Below are positions 30,001 to 41,100 of a DNA stretch of 64,000 nucleotides, piece after piece. Below the pieces are notes generated by a model. That model saw nothing but the letters and a program-made list of their open reading frames with translations, had not been told where the DNA came from and made no database searches. The position numbers were made by a program, and so were the translations under genes. Within the stretch, counting starts at the first letter, position 1; every line of letters begins with the position of its first letter. This DNA comes from Rhopalosiphum padi. Taxonomy: Eukaryota > Arthropoda > Insecta > Hemiptera > Aphididae. The DNA lies in contig NC_083598.1 of the NCBI RefSeq assembly GCF_020882245.1, positions 84,387,714 through 84,451,713 on the forward strand, read 5' to 3'.

Positions 30001-32031
30001 ACCAAATTTTGATATCGTCGCACACGAACACCGACAAAAATCATGTCTAAATGTCTAATGTACCGTCAAGTCTTGATCTCAGTTTAGGAAAATTCTTTGT
30101 CCCAAATATTTATGTATTTCCCCTCACTGTTTTTTACGAACGCCATTTAATTTTTGTCTCGAGCACACATGGATTTAATAATTAGCAAATCTACGTAGCA
30201 AGAATAGTGTAAGGACAGATGATTTTTTTGCGACAAATGCAAAAGTTCCACCTTTTCTCATCCCTATAGCCCCTACGACAATACGTTTCTGCAGTGTTTT
30301 ATAACTGTTGTTGTTTGCAGGTGAATTGCCGCGGATACAACGCGTTTGGAAGACGCAGGAGACGTGAGATATCTAAAAATAACAACGAACCAGACGACGA
30401 TGCACTCGAGTCCATCCAGCGAGGACAGCTGAGAGAAGAGATCACAATCGAGTCGAACGCCATTTTAACGTTCGAACGCAGGGAAGAACGACTGATGGAT
30501 CCGACTGAAGGTAAGTTGTACAATTATTGCATTTGGCTATATAAAATGCATTACCTATACTGTAATGTCAATATATATATATATATACGTCATCGTTGAC
30601 CGTTTTGCGGATCAAAAGCACGTCGACGGTTTTATTTCTGAAAAAACGGATTTGTCGCTCTCGCACGCGCGCGTTTTTCCTCGCCTAATAAACCAATTCG
30701 GTTGACGTCATCGACGACGACGAGCGTTTTGCTATCCGATTACGTCTGACCCACTATCGTTCACTTTTACTTTCCCCGGCCTGGCCTATTACTCGTGCAG
30801 GACGTAGGTAATAATAATAATAATATGTATATATCATTGTATTCGTAACTCATAGATTAGCTGGTGCCGCAATTTTTTCTCGGCTTAATAAAGAAGACCA
30901 AAATATTATTACAATTTTCTTACATATTATATAGATACACCACCTAATTATAGTCGAATTGTAATAATAATAAAATAATATGAGGAATAATATTCCGGAC
31001 CAGTTGTATACCGTTTTAAACTGAAATATCTGTGTTATTTCAGTATTTAATTTTAGAGCACACATAGTCAAAATACGTATATTGCGATTTTTCGGTTGTA
31101 ACAGTTGGCAGCGACTTTGCTCACTTTTTCCGAGAATGTCGGTAGATCTCGATTAAAGTTTATTGTTGAGAATAATATTCAACGGGCCGTTGGAAATATT
31201 ATTACAACATTCTAAAAATAAATAAAAACTTGTAATCTAATGTTTACCATTTACCTATGCATATCACTATATCAGCACAACCTAAAAACAATATTCTTCG
31301 ACCGGTAATCATCAATATATGAAGATGGACCTTACATAAACTATTAAATATTGATAATTTTGGTAATGAAAAAAAAATGGGTCACGATCATTTTTTATGC
31401 TGTAGGTCCCTGCAATTAAATAAGTCTACGTACGCTTTTATGTATTAAAGAACGACCCACATACCTATACCTTTATAAGATACCTTTATCAATAATTAAT
31501 AAATATATATTTTATTACCGGTTTTTATAGGATACATATATTATACGTACCTACATATTAAACAGATACAACCCGCACATTTATCTCTAGAAAGACATAT
31601 TCCTTTAGATCATCATTTATTTTCCGTTAAAGAATCGTGGGTCGGGCTAATAGATATCATTGGTAAACATTGTGGGAGGGTGGAATGTACCACGAACTTT
31701 TATCTTGCAACGATAACGCAATGACACTTAAATTTATTTTTAAACTCTTGTACTAAAATTTTTCGTTTTGTCGCCCCTCCCCTTTTTAGCTCCGATTATT
31801 CAACCCGCCGAGGACATTTGCGTGTCAGTCATCGGACTCATCGTGGCCCTCGTCATTACCGCCCTGCTCGCGCTGGTGGCCGTAGCCGTGGCTGTTTCGT
31901 GTTGGCTGATGGCCTACAGGCGAACGCCGAACGTCAACGGTCCACTGCCGCATCCGACTCAAGTGCCGAATCCGATGTTCATGAATCACGACCGGACGTC
32001 TTCCGAACCGTCGCCTGATTACCTGACATAA
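1..32031 (+). CDS. dpy: Dumpy, giant EGF/DPY/ZP apical matrix protein (5'-truncated by window edge)
   Basis: This is the C-terminal part of Dumpy, a gigantic membrane-anchored extracellular fibre that attaches epidermal, tracheal and tendon cells to cuticle. I resolve 65 exons; the window opens inside one (1-87) and the stop TAA is 32029-32031. Nearly all introns are GT-AG and phase 1, so modules are symmetric and can be duplicated without frame change. Domain order: EGF-DPY-EGF modules with the PSPCGPNSQC, RPEC...KC.DPCPG.CG and C.VINHSPICSC signatures (exons to 20561); divergent Cys-rich modules (20951-27290); a short Cys-rich spacer (27806-28054); a ZP domain (28168-30510); a polybasic site; a TM helix; a roughly 35-residue cytoplasmic tail. 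Exon coordinates are in the sub-features. The start codon and N-terminus lie upstream of the window. Identification is very secure; a few donor or acceptor positions could be off by some bases. Confidence 0.94.
175..2395 (+). repeat. dpy: dpy higher-order repeat unit 1 (modules A1 A2 B C D E)
   Basis: Exons 175-822 (A1+A2 fused, Pro-rich linker between them), 888-1193 (B), 1252-1566 (C), 1667-1987 (D), 2069-2395 (E). Each module is EGF, DPY, EGF. Type marks: A2 has PCGPYSQC; B lacks part of the first EGF and has NG.C.CKPE; C has CKEINGQAVCSC; D has CQVKGQSPSC; E has CKEQNGAGSC. Confidence 0.9.
2596..4804 (+). repeat. dpy: dpy higher-order repeat unit 2
   Basis: Exons 2596-3558 (A1+A2+B in one exon), 3665-3970 (C), 4077-4394 (D), 4475-4804 (E). 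This is the only unit in which the A2/B intron is absent; the join (codons CCC CAA GCT near 3240) keeps phase and frame. Confidence 0.9.
4885..7064 (+). repeat. dpy: dpy higher-order repeat unit 3
   Basis: Exons 4885-5538 (A1+A2), 5597-5905 (B), 5973-6278 (C), 6343-6663 (D), 6735-7064 (E). Module order and exon lengths match unit 1. Confidence 0.9.
7133..9403 (+). repeat. dpy: dpy higher-order repeat unit 4
   Basis: Exons 7133-7780 (A1+A2, with the longest Pro run, eight prolines, in the linker), 7843-8154 (B), 8219-8524 (C), 8669-8989 (D), 9071-9403 (E). Confidence 0.9.
9714..11895 (+). repeat. dpy: dpy higher-order repeat unit 5
   Basis: Exons 9714-10028 (A1), 10088-10429 (A2), 10502-10807 (B), 10871-11176 (C), 11245-11895 (D+E fused). 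From this unit on, A1 and A2 are separate exons. The D/E intron is missing only here (join near 11566). Confidence 0.88.
12079..14385 (+). repeat. dpy: dpy higher-order repeat unit 6
   Basis: Exons 12079-12393 (A1), 12485-12823 (A2), 12903-13208 (B), 13284-13589 (C), 13673-13993 (D), 14056-14385 (E). This unit has all six modules in separate exons. Confidence 0.88.
14623..16917 (+). repeat. dpy: dpy higher-order repeat unit 7
   Basis: Exons 14623-14937 (A1), 15003-15332 (A2), 15433-15738 (B), 15811-16119 (C), 16184-16498 (D), 16591-16917 (E). All six modules are separate exons. Confidence 0.88.
17003..19753 (+). repeat. dpy: dpy higher-order repeat unit 8 (last, more divergent)
   Basis: Exons 17003-17317 (A1), 17559-17888 (A2), 17954-18571 (B+C fused), 18657-18986 (D), 19421-19753 (E-like, but with CRVENQNAICEC in place of CKEQNGAGSC). 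The B/C intron is missing only in this unit. The following intron-rich modules no longer follow the six-module order. Confidence 0.86.
19885..20561 (+). other. dpy: dpy exons 43-44: two terminal EGF-DPY-EGF modules
   Basis: Exon 19885-20199 is a complete module. Exon 20286-20561 starts like a module (DPCNPSPCGSNGQC) but its first EGF is cut short: the usual second half between the Cys-rich start and the DPY PEC motif is missing (SCVYPEC). The reading frame is intact and the second EGF is complete. Confidence 0.85.
20951..27290 (+). other. dpy: dpy exons 45-59: divergent Cys-rich EGF/DPY-like modules
   Basis: Fifteen exons: 20951-21145, 21212-21565, 21669-21881, 22303-22500, 22589-22786, 22862-23224, 23300-23521, 23701-23892, 23971-24183, 24285-24473, 24568-25158, 25232-25420, 25742-26500, 26649-27017, 27090-27290. 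Modules follow C.SD.DCPS..ACIN..C.NPC...CG.NA.C...NH.P.C.CP.GY.GNP. Several carry VLDS.P.RTMTCECP, a variant seen in four or more of them (for example at 21780-21880, 25050-25158, 26190-26310 and 27190-27290). Unlike the repeat units upstream they are not arranged in a regular higher-order order. GC content rises sharply across 25742-27290. Confidence 0.88.
27806..28054 (+). other. dpy: dpy exon 60: Cys-rich spacer before the ZP domain
   Basis: Three short back-to-back repeats of the type IDERG.C.CA/P within 83 residues (GYKIDERGHCVCA, GLIIDERGRCICP). Such a block precedes the ZP domain in Dumpy-type proteins. It is preceded by a 515-nt intron that is strongly AT-rich and holds nothing recognisable. 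Confidence 0.8.
28168..30510 (+). other. dpy: dpy exons 61-64: zona pellucida (ZP) domain
   Basis: Exons 28168-28406, 28585-28855, 29156-29394 and 30321-30510. The ZP fold starts at about 28204 (MVVTCLSDGVQVEI) with conserved cysteines through the first half (NCGLIHIN) and the second half (CMATDP-like GCATDPTIFGEW, then CNIRVCFGKC). ZP domains polymerise after release of an inhibitory C-terminal segment. The introns inside the ZP are phase 0 and phase 1, unlike the uniform phase 1 of the repeat array. The 926-nt intron before exon 64 (29395-30320) shows no other gene. Confidence 0.9.
30351..30365 (+). other. dpy: dpy polybasic (furin-type) cleavage site after the ZP domain
   Basis: Five consecutive Arg codons (AGA CGC AGG AGA CGT) follow GYNAFG directly after the ZP domain. 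A consensus furin site at this place is a family hallmark and would release the polymer-forming ectodomain from the transmembrane stub. Confidence 0.75.
31790..32031 (+). other. dpy: dpy last exon: transmembrane helix and cytoplasmic tail
   Basis: After a 1,279-nt intron the last exon encodes a hydrophobic helix (about 31822-31914; VSVIGLIVALVITALLALVA onward, ending at the basic stop-transfer YRR) and a tail of about 35 residues rich in Pro and Ser that ends DYLT before TAA. The exon is GC-rich relative to its surroundings. Confidence 0.9.
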
Positions 32032-35000
32032 TGAACACAACGAAGACTAAGACGACGACGATTTTTGTAATTCCGTCGTCGTTTACACAATTTACCTATA
32101 AATTTTATTATTTTACATAAAAAAAAATATATATTGTCATACCTTACCACCCCCTTCCCCGTATAACAGTCGGGTCGTAAGCGCCTAACACATTATATTA
32201 TTATTATTATATTATTTGTATTATTTTATAAATACCTATACACTGTTTTACGACTGTTAATCGTTTGCCATGTTTTGCGCTCGACAAAAGTCTCACGGGC
32301 CTTTAATTAGCTGCAGACACTCGTCGTTCAGATTAAAAAAAAAACAATAATTATAAATGCATTTAAAAAGTACACGTCGTAGTAATGACACAATCTAATA
32401 GACTTTGGGTTGGGAAAAACGTAACAAAAAGAGTACCTATCTAATTGTAACGAATATATTATTATCCGATTAACGAGACGACGAGTGTTCCCCGATTAAA
32501 GGCCTTTCTGTGAACTAGACGCGATATAATTAGTCAAAACTACTCAATTAAAACGTAAATAATTATTTCTAACGTACATAATATTGTTATTTATGTTTTA
32601 ATTGTTGTATGGACATCTCTTCCGAACGCTTACACTGCGAGTTTCGTAGCTCAATTAAATAGGTATCTCACGCACAAACGCAGTGTCATTATTGAAAAAA
32701 AAAATATATTATACATTTATTAGAATAATTACAATCCGATGACGTGTTGTGCGATAATTACATTTCTTCGATTAGGTAACGTTTGAAGTCGTAAGCTTTC
32801 GGAAGACTTGTTCAGTATTAGTTTTAAGGTATATAAGTGTGTGTGTGAGTGTGTGTGTGTGTGTGTAATATATTAGAATTAAATTTGTATAATCGTTTAA
32901 CATTTTAATCGAATGTTGTGTATGAAAGTGTGATATATTATGAATAACTATTAATTTATTAACAAAATAAATAATTAAAAAAAAAAAAATTAACTTCCTA
33001 AATAAACATATTATTTTCAGTCATTAGAAAATTGTTAAAAATGACTAATTTTATATACATATATATTACTCCTACTTAAATCAAAACTGTTTAGTATTCT
33101 TTTCAAGTCATTAATTAACAAATTTAGGCTCTAGAATAAATTTATATATTATTGTAACTAGCTGTAAGTACCATTTAAGATTGTCTTTTATTGAAATAAA
33201 ATACTATAACATTTTAACTTAATATTTCGGTATTGCATTTTACAAACATTGTGTAACAGTTATTTTTTTTTATTAGAAATTTAAAATTAGATATTTAGAA
33301 TTCAATACTGTGTGATAATATTATGAAAATAATAATTAAACGAAATATTATGCTTTTTTAAAAACGTTTTGTTAATCATTTTTGTCGCTTTGTCATCAGA
33401 TCCTGACATTGCAGACACACAGCCACACAGGATAACGTGGTAAAGGGGAGAAAGGAATAAGCAAATAGAGCAAGGTTAGGTAGCTAACCAACTAGGTACC
33501 AATAATTGCACGACAATAGCGGAAAGCACCAATATTATTTATATTTTAAAAAATAAATAACATAATTTATAAAATAACTTTATTTTGTTGGTGGCTTAGA
33601 TTACAGAGGGTGCCTGCAGAACACCCATAGCCCCCCCCTTGAATCCGTGCCTGGCCAAAGATGTCAACATTTTTAGTCGCACGAAACTAAGAGGGGATAA
33701 ATTTAGATTCATATTTCATATTATTATTATTATTATTATTTTGTTATGACTATTGTAGATACAATTTAAAAACATTGTTGTACTATACTTAGACTTTTGA
33801 TGTTTCATGACAAAAAGGTGAATAAAATCAACAATTCTATGGGTAGGACCATGTTCTACCCTCTAAAAAGCATATCTTCTATATAGGTAAAGTTAACATA
33901 TACCTATGTACCAGCTATATAATATTTCCAGCCCATTAATCGTAAAATCCAATATGCAAATCATTTAACAATGGATATGTTGGAGTTCATACGGTTTGTG
34001 AGTTTATTGATTCCAATCAAAAGCCATTAAACACAAAGCAAAACACAAGAGTCAACACTCAACAATAATTTACGGTCATCATTAGCTAAGTAAAAATCGG
34101 GGTACCTATTAGTCCTATTTCTATCGATGTAATATTGTAATGCGCATGCAATAGCAAACAACGCGGACGTAATTATAGACGGATAATATTATTATTGTAC
34201 AGACTCGATACTATGGAGTGGTGTTGTACTATGTCAGAGTTAATTTAATTTACATAATATCCTTAAAGTGGAGACTAAAACGATTTTAAAGTTATGGTTT
34301 GGACACTCTACGACTCGTGTTATAATCTCTATTTGCTTGCTCTAATTCTTAAAATACAAGCAATGTACCGACCATGTGTAACATTGGTAAATGAAATGAT
34401 AAAATACCATAACTAATGTTGATTCATCAGTAATAATTTACGCGCATTGGAATTTTCAAACTTGTTGGAAGAATATAGGTAATATATTATTAACATTATA
34501 TTCATTAACTTTTTGCATAGCTTATAAGTCTACTTTTTTATAAGTCGCTCGATAACACGGTATGACATGCATCTAGAATCACAATCCATGTACCAATTTA
34601 AACATATTATGTTGATTATAAGTAACATCTTTTTACGATAATACTACAACACAAAACCTTGAAATATTTTCTATACTTAGCAAATTATTTACTAATCGAT
34701 TTGCGTATTTTGAATATTTTTTATAATTTCAAATTTCAGTTAGACATTTCACCGCGAGTCCTTTCTGTAAACAATACTTCCAATATTACCTACTCACGTT
34801 TTTAATGAGCTTCCCAATAGTCTTTAATTATGATAAGTATGACTAGTATGAGTATCAAATAAGTATTCAAGTATTAATTTAATTTAAAATGTCTTTAATC
34901 TTGAACACAATTTAAAAATAATAAATCATCAAAATACAATATTATTTTTAATCTAGTATATTTTATTAAAAACAGATATTTTAATATAATTTAATAGTAT

Positions 35001-35181
35001 GATATATTATGTAATAATGTAGTAAATATTAAAATCGTTTACAAATCGTTTTCAGAAGAAAAATAATAATACACATTTAAAATAGAAATTATTTTAATCT
35101 TGACACATTAAAATTCAACATACAGAAAATATTTATGGCAATGCATTTCATAGAAACATAAAATAATTGATTAGAATAAAA
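32032..35181. other. Convergent 3' space between dpy and LMBRD2
   Basis: No coding region is visible. Candidate dpy polyadenylation signals (AATAAA) lie at 32966-32971 and 33000-33005. A candidate LMBRD2 signal (TTTATT on the plus strand) is at 34962-34967. A short GC-rich stretch at 33600-33660 (with a CCCCCCC run and TTGAATCCGTGCCTGG) resembles the end of a dispersed element, but I find no partner end. The rest is AT-rich. Confidence 0.6.
32837..32866 (+). repeat. (GT)n microsatellite
   Basis: Thirty bases of almost pure GT dinucleotide, with one GA interruption, inside the likely dpy 3' UTR. Confidence 0.9.
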
Positions 35182-38100
35182 TTATAAATCACTAAATATA
35201 TTCCTCGGTGGCTCCCACGTACTGTTAGGCCTTGTACTCACACTGGGTAACTGTCTCTCGACTTCAGGTGTATTATTCGTACTATAGCTATGATAAGATC
35301 GATCAATGGGATCAGCATTATCCAACAAATATGATTTCATGTTTTCTCTCCGAGATGGTGGAACTCCTGACAAATTCATTATTGACCATTAACACTAATA
35401 CATTTTAGATTATAAAAATAATATGTTTTACATACTTTCTTCGACATCTTCATTTGCATTTGGTAAAGACCTTTCTCTATATTTACGACGCATTTCGTTA
35501 CCTCGTATTTTACGTTCACGTCTTTCTTTTTCTAAATTCAAAACATACCGCTTGAGCATCAACTAATAGCTTTTAGTAAAATATTAAACGATCTACCTCG
35601 AACAACAAGCAAACGCCCTTCTTGAATATAATCGATCACCAAATCATCATCTTCCAAAAACTGAGGAAATCCTAATATGGACAATATTCTTGATCCAATG
35701 TTAAAATAAGTCGCTAAACATACAGCAAGTATGAGGGTTGGAAAGTATACATTGAAACCATCACTGATTATTGTAATAACATCCATATGTCCCATTATCT
35801 GAAAAAAAAATAATTCAAGGTAAAAAATTGTTTTAAATTATTAGTAATACAGTTAGTTAAATTAATTTTTTACAAAAATGTTGTATTTGAAAATGTCATT
35901 GTGTATAAAAAATAAAGTAATAAACATAAAAGTTATCATGTTCCCATAAATAATATTTTTTGAAGGTTTAAATAATAACAAAATAATGAATATGGGTATT
36001 TATAATCTAAATATATAATTTAGTCCAAATTTGTACTTAAAATATCTATTAAACAAAATCATATTATCATATCCATATATTTTTGATTTTTTTGTTTCAG
36101 TATGAGCTACTTATTAGAAACTTTATATTATATTTTTAGGCCTTAGATATAAAAATTACAAATTAAATACATTTTCAACTGCAAAACAATTTGAAAACTT
36201 TATCAACATTTAAACTTCATAAGCAAAAATAAATGTTGTACAATATTTATTTTTTTAAATATATTTTTTATATATCAATAAGAACAATTTATGTGGAGTC
36301 TTATACTAAATTTGTAAGCTTTTTGACCAAGCAAAAATTTTTTATCAACATTCATAGAAATAAAAAAAAAATTGAGAAATGCAAATTTCTGTAAAAAAAT
36401 TAAAGAGTGAAAATATTTTGAAAAATTCCTCATGTATAAAAAATAACCATTTAAACATTTGGTGAAATTTTCTAATATCTATAGTTATTTGTTTTTTAAT
36501 TATAACAAAATATTAAAAATATTTTAAGAAGAAATAATTATTTTATGGGTGAAATTCTGTCATAAAAATTTTAATTTAGAAATAAAGAACCTTGTTTTAA
36601 ATTTTCAAATTTAAGATATAAAAAGAAAAAATTCTTGTACTTCTAATTACAAAATTTTGAACCAATTACCCAACAAATAATTTTTTGGCGACATTTATAA
36701 TTTATAAATAAAAATAATAATAAAATAAATGGAAAATTTCAAATGTATCAAAATATTTTTAAAATTACATTATAGATACATTAAAAATTATTATATACAC
36801 ATTTGGTGAAAATTTAAATTATCAGTTATTCGGTTAGGTATGCTGGTTTATAGTGTTTTTACCAAAAATGCAAAATTGATTTAGTCAAAATTTCCTTAAT
36901 ATTTTTGTTTTTTGTTTTTTTCTTGGTTATTTTATAAAATACTGAGAATTTTGACCTCTCTAAAATAAGTACTAGATTCAATTTTCAATTCATAATCACC
37001 CTTAAAATAGAAATCAAAGCATTTTTTTACTACTTATAATGTGTAAAATGTAGACATACACAAAAAAACACACATGTCACACACATTATTGTAAAATTAA
37101 TACATTCACTCAGAAACTAAAAGTTTAAAGAAAGAAATTGTTCATTAATTTAATAAAATAACATTTTTTTTTTTTTGTAATACGCTACATTTTTTAACAT
37201 AACAAGACTTATTTAGTTAGACAATCAAATGGGGATTAAAGAATTATTAACATTATGCTATGATAGTGTTTTTACTTGTTTAAAACTTTGATATGATTAC
37301 TAATTATTTATACTCTATTCTCTAAATAATATTTTATTACTTTCCACGCAATTATCTTTTACTTTTTTAGTCTATATCCAAACGAAATAACAAATGTTTA
37401 CCTGGGTATAATCAGTTTCAAGAATACGACTTTTTATCACATGACTGTCCATGTGAATAAGTCCAAGAAAATTTAAACACATTGGTGATGTTAGACGACT
37501 CAACAACCTATAATAGTAATATTTAATGATTCTAATTCAAATACATTTTTAACCAGGTAAATACTTACAGTCCGAAAAAAATTAAGCTACTTTCAGTAGT
37601 TTGATGGTTTGGTGCTAGGTAGTAAATGTTAAGCAATTTGATCTTAAATATTGTTGAATACGTACAATATGCCAAGTAAGCAATGGATAAAGTAGATAAA
37701 ACCTGGTAATAACAATTTGATGACAATTGAAAATCAACATTTACATACAATTTTAAATTAATGTTATTTTGTACTTTACCTGTATCATAACATAATCATT
37801 GTTTTGTTTTGCCATATTCACCATGAGAGCAAAAATAGAGAGCACTGGTTGCTTTTTAAAAAATGTCATTTCAGACCACACAATAATAACTGATAGCATG
37901 CCAGTAATCACTGATAAAGCCCGAAGCATCGTAGGATGTAAGCGACACCACCAATACCATTCTACCAATTAAAAATTTATTAATTTAATTCAATATTATG
38001 TTTAAAATGTACATTTAAACATGATTTTGAAATAGATTTGTATAATATGTTATGATTTATTAGTATAAAATTACCCATAATTTTGATTGATTTTGTATAA

Positions 38101-41100
38101 ATTAATTATAATACATAGATAAATTTTACTATAAGAAAAATAATATTTGATATATATATGTTACCGGAAATGTTGACATTTAGGAAATGATGACAATTCC
38201 TAGTAAATGTTGACAATTCCTAAAATCGGAAGGAAATGATATCATCGCCTAGTATATGTTATCATTTCCTAACGATAGTAGGCAAAGATGCCAGATTTTT
38301 TAAATTTAATCTGACTTATTTAAATATTACTTTTATCAAACATAATTATTAATTAATCTAGTATCACCTTAATAAATAATCAATAAATAAACAAGAATTT
38401 TTTTAACATTTTAATTTATGTAATTTAAGCTTTTTAAAATTTTTTTATGATTTGCAACGTAGTTATTCATTTTTATTTTCACATGGCAAACTTCCATGAC
38501 ATTTAGAAATACAAATTCTAGATGCCGATCTGCAAGCACACCTGTTCGTCTTGCATTTTGTCTTACATTGACATCGGGTATATCCTTGTGCCTCTGAAAT
38601 ACTATTTACAGTAGCTGCCTCCCGAAGTGATAATGGTTTTTCTGTTTGACCTGCCGATTTTAAAACAGTACTTAGATCCAATAAATTTGCTTTGCAAGGA
38701 TTTATTTCTGATCTTGTGTACATATGGTTATCGCAATCGACATAAACCCGTGTTTGATATAATTTCATGTCTCCGCATAGATATATAAAATAATTTTATA
38801 AGTTTATTTTATATACCCGTGTATCACCGTTTCTCATTTAATATGAGTTCGACAGCATTATTAGTCCGATAGTGTCTACTATATAGAGAGTGTAAAGGAC
38901 TATAATATATAGTTTTATTTAATTAATTTATAATAATTATAATTTGTATCGAAACAATATTTATTAATTTTTACAGTAAAATATACATTTTTAATATCAT
39001 TTTATAAAAAAAAAAAATAAATAAATGTCATTTTATGCATTTTTTTTATATATATTTTTAGATCATCAAATTTCGGGCCCTAATGATAACATTGCCTAAT
39101 AAACTACGGAAATGATGACAATTCCTAGGTGGTGATAACATTGCCTTCCGCTTTTAGGAATTGTCAACATTTACTAGGAATTGTCGTCATTTCCTAAATT
39201 GTCAACAATTCCGGTAACATATATATTAATTAACAACCGATTTAAACAGGTTTTAACTCACCAATTGTTGACGTGTCTGCATAACTATTCAATTTTGAAG
39301 GCTTATTGAACATTTTTTTAAACTTTCGTTCTCTAGATGTCATGTTTGAATTAATGTCTTCCAAGAAAATGGCTTTTTCTAGCATTAAACTGCCTTGTGT
39401 CTCTGTACGATGATACATATGCACAGCAACAATCAACTAAAACAATATATATTAATATAAATTGTATAATGTTAGCATATTATTAAAATGTATTGTTTCA
39501 TTTATTTTATTTCAGCCTGATAACAAAAAATGTACTTACATCTAATACTATATAGCAATTATTTTATTATCTACTTAAAGGTGTTTCATTGATGTCACAT
39601 ACAGTTTATAAGTAACCATAGCAACAATATTTACACATCATTCAATACAATTTCTTCTTGAATATTTTACTCAAACGTATTTACAAGACAGAAACTCAAA
39701 AAATGAATAAATTAAGCAAATCCCAGATTATTATTCACAGGGAGAAGTCTGTTAATTATCAGTTAAAAGATTGTCAATGGATTCACAACTCAGCTAAATT
39801 CACAGCAGTTGGTGGCAAACCAAACTTGAAAGGTGTTATAAACATATATAGGTTGGATGATAATGACATACAAATTGTTCAAGAATATGAGAAATCAGTT
39901 GCCATTGAATGTGCTACATTTCAATCGAGTTCTATCAATAAAACACATTTGGCAGTTGGAAACTTTGAAGGTGACTTAGAGATTGTGGACTTAGAGTATT
40001 CAGCTAAGTCACTCTATTCAGTAAAAGCTCATCAAGGTCTTATATATTGCATTGATGGTATTGGTGGGCTTGGAATTGGGTGTGGAGCTCCTGAATTAGT
40101 AACAGGTATTAACATTATAATATTCTTATTTTTTATTATATTTATTATTAATTATTTACTTAAATTGTCTTTTTGGTGATTAATGAAAATAACTGTTTAA
40201 GGTGGGAAGGATGGTTCAGTAAAAATATGGGATCCAAGAGAAAAATTACCAGTGGCAAAAATGGAAACTGCGATTGGTGCTACAAAGAGAGATTGTTGGA
40301 CAGTAGCATTTGGAAATGCTTACAACTCAGAAGAAAGAATTGTTTGTGCTGGTTATGATAATGGTGACATAAAAATGTTAGACTTAAGAGCAATGGCATT
40401 ACGCTGGGAAACCAATGTATCAAATGGAGTTTGTAGTTTAGAATTTGATAGAAGAGATATTAAAATGAATAAACTAATAGTCACAACAATAGAATCACAT
40501 TTTTATGTATTCGATATTAAAGTTCAACATCCTACAAAAGGTTTTGGTTATATAAAAAATAATGTACACAAACATACCATTTGGACTGTAAGACATTTAC
40601 CACAACATCGAGAAATTTTTACTACTACTGGAGGAAATGGTTCAATATACTTGTGGAAATATATGTATCCTGAAGATAGATATACAACTGAATCTGATGG
40701 AGACAAGATAACAAATCCAGGAAAATTACAATTGATTCAAAATCAGTTAATATCAACTCAACCAATCAATAATTTTCGATGGTGTCCGAGCAAATTAGGT
40801 CTAGCATTGTCTACATCATTTGATCAAAATATTAGACTATTAATTTTCACAAAACTTAACTTATATTAAGCTCATTATTATCATTTTTTTGTTATTTAAT
40901 ATAATAATTTTTCCTTATATTACTTGTTTATGAAGTCGAGTTAACATGCCAATTGAAGGAGGTGTTGTATGATTCCTTGAATTTGATCGCACATTTTTCA
41001 AAAAATCTTGTTGATCCTCGGGAACTTTTTTCAAAATTATTTGAAAACAATCATACAACGCATCATTTGGGCTCATACTGATACTAACACTTTTTATTGA

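Noticed and set aside
1..32031. Alternative-frame open stretches throughout the dumpy exons
   Set aside because: They are by-products of the repeated Cys/Pro codons; the plus-strand frame with conserved cysteines and phase-1 splice sites explains all of them.
33600..33660. GC-rich stretch with a C-run as a transposon end
   Set aside because: Looks like one end of a dispersed element, but no matching second end or target duplication could be found.
39658..39702. Extra 15 codons in front of WDR92
   Set aside because: The frame is open but starts at a non-ATG codon; the family start matches ATG 39703.
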